In this document: piece after piece, positions 55,867 to 64,000 of the stretch
Numbering within the stretch: position 1 is the stretch's first letter
Layout of the letters: each line of letters starts with the position of its first letter
Assembly: GCF_000212815.1 (NCBI RefSeq)
Contig: NZ_GL890986.1
Span: forward strand, 124,001-188,000
DNA length: 64,000 bases
Direction: 5' to 3'
DNA from: Streptococcus sanguinis SK49
GTDB lineage: Bacteria > Bacillota > Bacilli > Lactobacillales > Streptococcaceae
The notes under the pieces: model-generated
The model's input: only the letters and a program-made list of their open reading frames with translations
Database searches by the model: none
What the model was told of the DNA's origin: nothing
Made by a program: the position numbers and the translations under genes

Positions 55867-55888
55867 CTATAGGTCATTTCATTTTTCT

Positions 55889-57937
<2,049 letters not shown>

Positions 57938-57957
57938 TTAGTTTTTCAACACATCTC

Positions 57958-57994
57958 TACAAATAATTGTAATCGATTTCAAAGATGTAGGCAA
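57958..57994 (-). promoter_or_regulatory. treP promoter with cre and TreR-like operator
   Basis: Minus-strand TTGCCT (57989-57994) and TACAAT (57966-57971) are 17 bases apart. TGTAATCGATTTCA (57968-57981) fits every position of the cre consensus TGWNANCGNTNWCA. TACAA-N4-TTGTA (57958-57971) overlaps the -10 and is a plausible TreR site. Confidence 0.8.
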
Positions 57995-58002
57995 GTTGTT
58001 CG

Positions 58003-58031
58003 TTGAAAATAGCCCTCATTTTTGATAAAAT
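58003..58031 (+). promoter_or_regulatory. Promoter of treR
   Basis: TTGAAA (58003-58008) and TAAAAT (58026-58031) are 17 bases apart, divergent from the treP promoter. Confidence 0.72.
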
Positions 58032-58073
58032 TTTCTAGGTTGTATGTAAAAAAGAAAACAAGTGGAGTTTATG

Positions 58074-58787
58074 ATGAAGAAATACAAACAATTGTTCAAA
58101 CAGATTGAGAAAGATATTTTGGAGGAACGTTATGCTGTCGGAGACTTCTTGCCCAGCGAGCATCAGCTGACAGAAGACTACAAGGTCAGCCGCGACACGG
58201 TGCGCAAGGCTCTGGCTCTGTTGCAGGAAGAGGGATTGATTGAAAAAGTCCGCGGACAAGGTTCCAAAGTCATCAAGCAAGAACAGTTTGACTTTCCTGT
58301 GTCTAAGTTAACCAGCTATCAAGAAGTAGTCAGACAGAATAATATGCAGTCCAAAACCAATGTTGTCAGCTTAGAAAAGATTACCGTGGACCAGAAATTG
58401 TCCGACATCACTGGCTTCCCTCCCTACCGACTAGTTTGGCGAATCGTCCGTCAGCGCGTTGTGGACCAAGTCGCCTCTGTATTAGATATTGACTATTTAG
58501 ACAAGGGCATCGTCCCTGACTTGACAAGGGAAATCGGTGAGCAATCCATTTACGCCTATTTGGAAAATGACTTAAAGCTCAATATCGCTTATGCCAAAAA
58601 GGAATTTACCATTGACCACACCAATGACCGAGACAAGATTCTCATGGACCTAGGCAAGGACCAGCAGGTTGTCTCTGTCAAGTCTCAGGTCTATCTGGCA
58701 GACGGCCGCCAGTTTCAATATACTGAGAGCCGGCACAAGCTAGACAAATTTCGCTTTGTGGATTTTGCTAAGCGTCAGAAAGAATAA
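58074..58787 (+). CDS. treR: Trehalose operon repressor (GntR/HutC family)
   Basis: This 237-residue regulator has an N-terminal winged helix (LPSEHQLTEDYKVSRDTVRKAL, helix-turn-helix about residues 30-50) and a C-terminal UTRA ligand domain (FPPYRLVWRIVRQRVVDQ...). It is divergent from treP-treC and its effector should be trehalose 6-phosphate, as in Bacillus TreR. GGAG six bases before favours the ATG at 58074 over 58071 or the GTG at 58062. Confidence 0.92.
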   Translation: MKKYKQLFKQIEKDILEERYAVGDFLPSEHQLTEDYKVSRDTVRKALALLQEEGLIEKVRGQGSKVIKQEQFDFPVSKLTSYQEVVRQNNMQSKTNVVSLEKITVDQKLSDITGFPPYRLVWRIVRQRVVDQVASVLDIDYLDKGIVPDLTREIGEQSIYAYLENDLKLNIAYAKKEFTIDHTNDRDKILMDLGKDQQVVSVKSQVYLADGRQFQYTESRHKLDKFRFVDFAKRQKE

Positions 58788-58810
58788 CCTTGATTTCCAT
58801 CCAGACCACA

Positions 58811-58850
58811 AAACCACCTCTGCCTGCCAGCTGGCAGAGGTGGTTTCTTT
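58811..58850 (+). terminator. Terminator of treR
   Basis: AAACCACCTCTGCC and GGCAGAGGTGGTTT form a perfect 14-bp stem followed by CTTTT. Confidence 0.9.
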
Positions 58851-59152
58851 TATGAGTAGTCTAAGGCTGCTTTGTTTTGGAGCGACAAAGAGCCTCAAAA
58901 TTCTTTTTAATTGTTTTAGGAGATTTATATGAAAAAATTAGTTAAGGGCTTCTGCTGCTTTTTAAACGTTACTGATTCTTATTACTTCCTTTCTTACTTT
59001 TGCGCCTGTGGGAATGTCAATACTTGCTTATCATATAGGGTAACTTTAGATGTCATTGGACTGTCCTCATTTCTATTTTGATGCTATTAGTATAATCCCA
59101 GAAACTTAAGACAGACTTATAAAAAACTTGAAGGAAACTTAAAAGGCTGAGT
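58851..59152. other. Intergenic region with two weak small frames
   Basis: On the plus strand an AGGAG-preceded ATG at 58929 opens a 50-residue frame to 59081 (MKKLVKGFCCF...). The adjacent frame between about 58965 and 59043 reads a hydrophobic TLLILITSFLTFAPVGM, as if one small secreted-peptide gene had suffered a frameshift. On the minus strand 59056-58994 encodes 20 residues starting MTSKVTLYDKQV with GAGGA upstream. Neither is convincing alone. Confidence 0.25.
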
Positions 59153-60493
59153 TTATTTCTCAGCCTTTTCTGCTTCTTCAACAATTTCTGAAATTTCAAC
59201 CTTTACCTTCGTAACACGACCATTTTTAACCTTGTCATTGGTTAAAATAAGTTGCTTATTCTGACTTTCGACTTCGTAGCTAATGCGTTCTTTCGGGTCT
59301 GGAATAGTCCCTACACAAGTCAAGTAATAACCAGCTATCGTATCCACATCGTCGCTTTCAATTTCAACTTCAAAGTATTCATTAAAGTCATTGAGGGTCA
59401 TGGTTCCTAATACGATGTAGGTATTCTCACCAATTTCATGAACTTCGATCTCAGCCTTGTCAGTCTCATCGTCAATCTCACCGACAATCTCCTCCAAGAG
59501 GTCTTCCAGTGTGACCAGACCAGCCATTCCGCCATACTCATCCAAGAGAATTGCCATTTGGTTTTGCGTATTGCGCAGCTCCTTAAGCAAATCATCGACA
59601 AACATGGTTTCCGGCACAAAGAGCGGCTCCTGCAGGATCTTGCGCAGAACGATATTGTCAAAACCATTGATGAATCCTTCATTAAGCAGTCGCTTGGTAT
59701 GAATCAGACCGATGACATTGTCCTTATCCCCATCATAGACAGGAATCCGCGAGAAGCTCTGTTTGAGAATGCTTTCGATAATTTCTTTGGTATCGTCCTG
59801 AATGTCCACCATAAAGGCATCCGTCCGCGGCACCATCAGTTCACGCGCCATCAGCTCATCCAGAGAGAAAATCCCCTGCAGCATCTCAATCTCATCTGCA
59901 TCCAAGGTCTCCTCACTATTGGTCAGCATATATTCAATCTCATCCCGAGTCATCTTTTCGTCTGCATCATCAAACTTCATCGGGGTTATCCGACTCAGTA
60001 GATTAGTCGATGCTGACAGCAACCAAACGAAGGGACTGACAATCTTGCCAAGAAAAATAATAACCGGAGCAGCCCGCACAGCTAGATTATCTTTCAGGTT
60101 CATGGCAATGCGCTTGGGATAAAGCTCACCCAAAACAATAGAAATATAGGTCAATAGGACCAGAGCCAAGAAAGTTCCGATAGCACGTGCAGTCTCGGAA
60201 TTTCCCATCCAAGAAGAGAACAATTTTCCCAGATTATCCGCAAAGCTGGCCCCAGACAGGATATTGATAACAGTAATCCCAACCTGGATGGTTGATAAGA
60301 AGTTATTGGGGCTTTCTAAGACAGCTAAGAGCCGGATATACTTGAGGTCGCCCTCTTCAGCCTTTTGCTCCACACGCGCCCGATTGAGCGATACCATTGC
60401 CATCTCAGCAGCTGAGAAAAAGGCATTTAACAAAGTCAATATAAACAGTAGTAAGGCTTGCCATAACATATTCTGACTGCCAGGGTCTTCCAT
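59153..60493 (-). CDS. CNNM/CorC (TlyC-like) membrane protein with CBS domains
   Basis: This 446-residue protein has an N-terminal DUF21 membrane domain (about 1-190, [19 protein letters not shown]), a CBS pair (about 210-335, [12 protein letters not shown] and [20 protein letters not shown]) and a C-terminal CorC/HlyC domain. Relatives are implicated in magnesium or cobalt efflux; the old name hemolysin-like is not supported by function. The short gap to the next gene holds a terminator. Confidence 0.9.
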   Translation of the reverse strand: MEDPGSQNMLWQALLLFILTLLNAFFSAAEMAMVSLNRARVEQKAEEGDLKYIRLLAVLESPNNFLSTIQVGITVINILSGASFADNLGKLFSSWMGNSETARAIGTFLALVLLTYISIVLGELYPKRIAMNLKDNLAVRAAPVIIFLGKIVSPFVWLLSASTNLLSRITPMKFDDADEKMTRDEIEYMLTNSEETLDADEIEMLQGIFSLDELMARELMVPRTDAFMVDIQDDTKEIIESILKQSFSRIPVYDGDKDNVIGLIHTKRLLNEGFINGFDNIVLRKILQEPLFVPETMFVDDLLKELRNTQNQMAILLDEYGGMAGLVTLEDLLEEIVGEIDDETDKAEIEVHEIGENTYIVLGTMTLNDFNEYFEVEIESDDVDTIAGYYLTCVGTIPDPKERISYEVESQNKQLILTNDKVKNGRVTKVKVEISEIVEEAEKAEK

Positions 60494-60565
60494 TGATTCT
60501 TTCTCCTCGAAATGTATAAGTAAATCTGATTATATCATATTTTTAAATTTAGTGCACAGGAAATG

Positions 60566-60601
60566 AAAATAAGACGGGAGGCCCTTCTTCCGTCTTATTT
60601 T
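60566..60601 (-). terminator. Terminator of the AI-2E-family gene
   Basis: AAAATAAGACGG and CCGTCTTATTTT form a perfect 12-bp stem with a 12-base loop. It lies about 45 bases beyond the gene at 60645-61769. Confidence 0.8.
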
Positions 60602-60644
60602 CTGGTATCGAGACTCTGGGATTAATCGATTACCAAACTCATCC

Positions 60645-61769
60645 TTATTTATTAATAATCCCAAACTCTTCGTTCTTCTTCTGCTGCTGGGCTTCCTTGT
60701 GATTGTCATAGAGATTAGCCAAGAACTTGGCGATTTCCTTGAGGATAGAATAGGTCGGGATTGCCACAATCATCCCCAACACACCATAGATATTGCTGGA
60801 TAAGAGCAAGAGCACCATGATGGTAATAGGATGGACCTTCATCACACCGCCAACGATACGGGGATAGAGGATATTGCCATCGACCTGCTGGATAATCAGC
60901 ATGTAAATCAAGGCCGCCACCATCTTCTGAGGATCCGTAAAGGCATAAGTAATGACCATGGGAATCAAGCCGATACTCGGTCCTACATAAGGAATCAGAT
61001 TAGCCAGACTGGAGAAAATAGCAAAGACCAAAGCGTACTTGAGCCCAATCACGCTATAGCCAATATAGGCCAGAGCACCGATAATCAGGGCATCGATTGA
61101 AATTCCGCTGATATAGCGGGCAACAGTAGCATTGAGATTAGTTAGCAAGCTGGAGATATTGAGCTTATCTCGCTTGAGGACTGTCCGCTCCAGCATGGGT
61201 AAAAGCTTATGGCCGTCCATGAGGAAGTAAACCAAGAAAATCGGCGTCATAATCAAAATCATCAGCGTATTGACAACTGCTGACAGAACGCTGCCCAGAC
61301 TGTTGGTTACACTGTTAAGGATATTTTGCAGAATATCCACATAAGACAGATTGAGCTGCTGGATGGTGGACTGGATATTCAGATTTCGAAAGAGCGGATT
61401 TTTAGATAATTGATTAACAAAACTTTGAATTTCCCAATAAAGTCCTTGCGTTGAATTAATCAAGCTGCTCAGCTGATTAATCAAAATCGGCAAGAGATAA
61501 ATAACACCCAAAGCAATCAAACCAAATAAAAGGCTGAGCGTAATCAGAATCCCAATCATTCGGTTGATTTTGAGCTTTTCCTGAAGAAATTTCACCAGAG
61601 GATTCGTAATATAGTAAAGAAATCCTCCTACAAGAAAGGGAATCAAGATTGTATTCACAACGCTAACAATCGGGGTTATCATATCCCCCATTTGGCGCCA
61701 GATAAAGAAAATAATCGTTAGCAAAAGGACCTCACTGGTCCAAAACATCAGCTTACTTTTATGAAACAT
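60645..61769 (-). CDS. AI-2E (PerM-like) family membrane protein
   Basis: This 374-residue protein has about seven to eight membrane segments and the family pattern GALAYIGYSVIGLKYALVFA...NLIPYVGPSIGLIPM. Members have been linked to autoinducer-2 export and sodium/proton exchange, so the name does not fix a function. It starts after AGGAGGAG; an extended -10 (TGGTAAAAT on the minus strand, about 61789-61797) lies just upstream, divergent from the ABC gene. Confidence 0.9.
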   Translation of the reverse strand: MFHKSKLMFWTSEVLLLTIIFFIWRQMGDMITPIVSVVNTILIPFLVGGFLYYITNPLVKFLQEKLKINRMIGILITLSLLFGLIALGVIYLLPILINQLSSLINSTQGLYWEIQSFVNQLSKNPLFRNLNIQSTIQQLNLSYVDILQNILNSVTNSLGSVLSAVVNTLMILIMTPIFLVYFLMDGHKLLPMLERTVLKRDKLNISSLLTNLNATVARYISGISIDALIIGALAYIGYSVIGLKYALVFAIFSSLANLIPYVGPSIGLIPMVITYAFTDPQKMVAALIYMLIIQQVDGNILYPRIVGGVMKVHPITIMVLLLLSSNIYGVLGMIVAIPTYSILKEIAKFLANLYDNHKEAQQQKKNEEFGIINK

Positions 61770-61804
61770 TTGACTCCTCCTATCAGTTATTTTACCATAA
61801 ATTT

Positions 61805-61813
61805 TGTTATAAT
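61805..61813 (+). promoter_or_regulatory. Extended -10 promoter of the ABC/GT39-like pair
   Basis: TGTTATAAT lies about 30 bases before the ABC gene. The divergent gene has its own extended -10 about 10 bases away. Confidence 0.65.
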
Positions 61814-61843
61814 AAAGGAGATTTAACGAAAGAAAGAGTAAAA

Positions 61844-62638
61844 ATGGAAAAGATTATCGAACTGGAAAATGTAAGCTTGGCTAAACAAGGCCGGACCATC
61901 TTAAAAGATCTCAACTGGCAGGTGAAAAAGGGGGAGCATTGGGCCATCCTCGGTCTCAACGGTTCTGGAAAGTCTACTCTTCTGCGCTTGCTCATGGCTG
62001 AGCATTGGAAGACTCAGGGCAAGGTAACGGTTCTGGATACGGAATTTGGTGCCGGCGACATTCCTCAGCTGCGAACTAGGATTGGAGTAGTTGGCTCCTT
62101 CATTGCTGAGCGTCTGCCCAGCCATCTCACTGCCGAAGAAATCGTCCTGACAGGCAAGTATAAAAGCAGTATTCTCTACGCTCCTTACGGGCAAACTGAG
62201 CTGAACCAAGCTAGGGAAATGCTGGCTTCCATTGGCGGGCAAGATTTGATTGGCCGAAGCTACATCAGTCTGTCTCAAGGGGAAAAGCAGCTCTTGCTGA
62301 TTGCACGCAGTCTCATGGAAAAGCCGGAATTGCTTATCTTAGATGAAGCGACCAGCGGTCTGGATCTCTTTGCCCGCGAGCGCCTGCTGGAACAGATCGG
62401 TAAGATTACACAGATGGACCAGGCTCCAACCATCCTCTATGTCACCCACCATGTAGAGGAAATAACTGCTGCTATGGATCATGTCCTGCTCCTAAAAGAA
62501 GGTGAAATCATAGCCCAAGGTCCCAAAGAAGACATTTTTCAAAAAGAGGTCATGGATCGATTTTATCCCCAGCCAGTCGAGCTGATTGAGCTGGGAGAAG
62601 ACCGCTATTTCGTCAAGGTGGAGGTCAGGTCCTCATGA
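61844..62638 (+). CDS. ABC transporter ATP-binding protein (YlmA/ModF-like)
   Basis: This 264-residue ABC ATPase has Walker A GLNGSGKST, signature SLSQGEKQLLLIARSLM and Walker B LLILDEATSGLDLFARE. The C-terminal part (RFYPQPVELIELGEDRYFVK) resembles the YlmA subgroup found without dedicated permeases. It overlaps the next gene by four bases (ATGA), which is unusual since that gene is not an obvious transporter permease. Confidence 0.85.
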   Translation: MEKIIELENVSLAKQGRTILKDLNWQVKKGEHWAILGLNGSGKSTLLRLLMAEHWKTQGKVTVLDTEFGAGDIPQLRTRIGVVGSFIAERLPSHLTAEEIVLTGKYKSSILYAPYGQTELNQAREMLASIGGQDLIGRSYISLSQGEKQLLLIARSLMEKPELLILDEATSGLDLFARERLLEQIGKITQMDQAPTILYVTHHVEEITAAMDHVLLLKEGEIIAQGPKEDIFQKEVMDRFYPQPVELIELGEDRYFVKVEVRSS

Positions 62639-64000
62639 AGCAATTTTCTAATACCATCTTCAATCTGGGCTATTTTCTGATTCTGACCATGACTGCGATT
62701 GCTTTGCTTTTCCTGTCTGGGCAGATTCTGCTGTCCCACACTTACATCCCTTTGAGGATTGCAGAAGGAGTCCAATTCGTCAGTAATCCTTGGTATTTCT
62801 ACCCTATCCTCCTGCTCTTTCTCCTCAGCCTCTTTTTAATCCGGCCCTTGTTGGAAAAGGTTCAGACCAAGCATCTTTTTTGGATTTTGTCCCTCATCTT
62901 TATAGTAGCAGCGATTTTTCTGATAACGGCCTACGATGGCCGCATCCGAGCTGACGCCAAACACGTTTTCAATGCAGCCCTAGCCTTTAACCGAGGAGAT
63001 TACAGCTCGCTGACAACCATCGGAAGCTACATGTACCGTAATCCCCATCAGTTAGGACTGATGACTCTGGAGCGACTTTATGCTTTTATTTCTCCGACGA
63101 CTCAATTTGCCTTTAGCATGAATGTCGTCTGGACTTTACTCAGTCATTTCTTGATTTACAAGATTACTGCCCTGCTCAATGCCAGAGAAATGATTCAGAA
63201 ATACACGATTCTACTGACCTTTCTCTTTTTACCACAGCTCTTTTTCATCCTCTTTGTCTACGGTACCATTCCCGGGCTCTTCTTCTGTCTGCTCAGTCTC
63301 TATGCTTTTATCAAGCTGGATCAGAAAGGAAACCTGCTCTATGCCTTGCTGGGAGCGGCCAGTATCAGTCTGGCCTGCCTCCTGCGCAACAACTACATCA
63401 TCTTTGCCATCATGCTGATTGGAGTCTGCTTCCTGTCCATCTTTTATAAATGGTCTTGGAAGAAACCCTTAGCTATCATCCTGATTTTAGCCGGTATCGT
63501 CCTTTCAAACAAGGGTCTGACGGCCTACTATGAGCAGCTGATTGGGGGCAAGATTGGTGTCGGTACCCCAAAAATCGCCTACATCACTATGGGCCTGCGG
63601 GATGATCCCAATCGGCAGACCTTGGGAGGCTGGTACGATGCCTACAATACCAAGATTCTCAAGCGCAACAAATATGATGAAAATTTGGCTACAGAAATGG
63701 CCACTCGGGATTTGAAGGATATTTTGATTCACTTCAGTAAGCATCCTGCTTATGCGCTCAAATTCTTCTACGAAAAGGTCAAGTCGACTTGGACTGAGCC
63801 GACTTTTCAGTCTATTTGGACTGGGCCTCAGATTGAGCGCCAGCAATATATGAAACCAGCTGTCCTGCGCAGCATTTATGAGGAAAGAAGAGGTTATCAG
63901 ATTATTAATTTCCTGCTCTTAACCCTGCTAGCCAGCATCTATCTGCTCTCCTGCTTCTTTATCCTGCATAAATTTTTCGTCGCCGAGGAAAAGCTGACGC
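62635..64000 (+). CDS. GT39-like integral membrane glycosyltransferase (partial)
   Basis: An ATG at 62635, overlapping the ABC gene stop, opens a frame that runs to the window edge (455 codons, no stop). It begins MKQFSNTIFNLGYFLI and has about ten hydrophobic segments. A loop after the second segment pair (AYDGRIRADAKHVFNAALAF) recalls the first loop of GT-C mannosyltransferase-like proteins, and the long outer region is near LGGWYDAYNTKILKRN. Such proteins transfer sugars from lipid carriers. No signature is decisive, so the family call is moderate. Confidence 0.75.
   Translation, partial: MKQFSNTIFNLGYFLILTMTAIALLFLSGQILLSHTYIPLRIAEGVQFVSNPWYFYPILLLFLLSLFLIRPLLEKVQTKHLFWILSLIFIVAAIFLITAYDGRIRADAKHVFNAALAFNRGDYSSLTTIGSYMYRNPHQLGLMTLERLYAFISPTTQFAFSMNVVWTLLSHFLIYKITALLNAREMIQKYTILLTFLFLPQLFFILFVYGTIPGLFFCLLSLYAFIKLDQKGNLLYALLGAASISLACLLRNNYIIFAIMLIGVCFLSIFYKWSWKKPLAIILILAGIVLSNKGLTAYYEQLIGGKIGVGTPKIAYITMGLRDDPNRQTLGGWYDAYNTKILKRNKYDENLATEMATRDLKDILIHFSKHPAYALKFFYEKVKSTWTEPTFQSIWTGPQIERQQYMKPAVLRSIYEERRGYQIINFLLLTLLASIYLLSCFFILHKFFVAEEKLT

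Noticed and set aside
59438..60001. 187-codon frame antisense to the CNNM/CorC gene
   Set aside because: A shadow of a well-conserved CBS-domain gene without its own signals.
60530..60769. 79-codon minus-strand frame
   Set aside because: It overlaps the end of the AI-2E-family gene in another frame and includes the terminator.

Overview
The window is chromosomal DNA of a low-GC Gram-positive coccus, most like the Streptococcus sanguinis/gordonii group. Supporting signs are strong matches to streptococcal protein families (SpNOX-type NADPH oxidase, L-lysine-type MurE, DUF1803 and DUF3290/DUF421 proteins), a cell-wall nuclease of the kind called SWAN in S. sanguinis, TTGACA-N17-TATAAT promoters, AGGAGG ribosome sites and short U-tailed terminators. 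I identify the organism by recognition only. I saw no rRNA, tRNA, CRISPR array, insertion sequence or prophage; it reads as core genome with a few accessory islets.

Layout. 1-2.8 kb: the tail of an unrecognised gene, a NOX-type haem/flavin oxidoreductase, a broken small membrane gene and a DUF2975/XRE pair. 2.8-11.3 kb (minus): the complete lactose/galactose tagatose-6-phosphate locus lacR / lacABCD / lacTFEG, with a LacR-type operator and a LacT antitermination leader. 11.3-12.7 kb: a 44-residue membrane peptide and an anchored extracytoplasmic protein. 12.8-25.8 kb: housekeeping genes (metG, DUF421/DUF3290, exoA, nth, serCA, tmk-holB-yabA-rsmI, YitT, a CBS-ACT protein). 26.0-31.1 kb: a tandem hairpin-rich repeat, then livJHMGF. 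31.1-39.1 kb: ylbG, clpP with a CtsR box, upp, then a magnesium locus (M-box riboswitch, a GST-like gene, a short acidic/proline leader peptide, mgtA) and metC-patB under a MetR-type box. 39.2-48.0 kb: a membrane protein, the YtgP/MurJ-type flippase divergent from murE, a CPBP protein and a siderophore-type iron ABC transporter. 48.0-51.5 kb: CsbD, DUF1803, a YiiX-like hydrolase, ppaC, pflA. 51.7-58.8 kb: the wall-anchored nuclease and the trehalose locus treP-treC/treR. 58.8-64 kb: a CNNM/CorC protein, an AI-2E-family permease, an ABC ATPase and a truncated GT39-like membrane protein.

How it works together. Many units carry readable control sites: LacR operator and LacT RAT (lac), cre plus a TreR-like palindrome (tre), CodY-like box (liv), CtsR box (clpP), MetR box (metC) and the M-box (magnesium). 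The most intriguing region is 35.6-36.8 kb. There an M-box with its own promoter and terminator precedes a GST-like gene and mgtA, and mgtA has a second leader. That leader has a well-placed ribosome site and encodes 23 residues beginning MQIDDYPEP; its codons form the 5' arm of a long hairpin ahead of the mgtA start. This suggests two-stage magnesium sensing, by RNA aptamer and by nascent peptide. Other notable items are a 177-bp tandem repeat with a covarying stem pair after livF, a probably leaderless murE whose -35 overlaps that of the divergent flippase gene, an endonuclease III missing two Fe-S ligands, and two small genes each interrupted by one stop codon.
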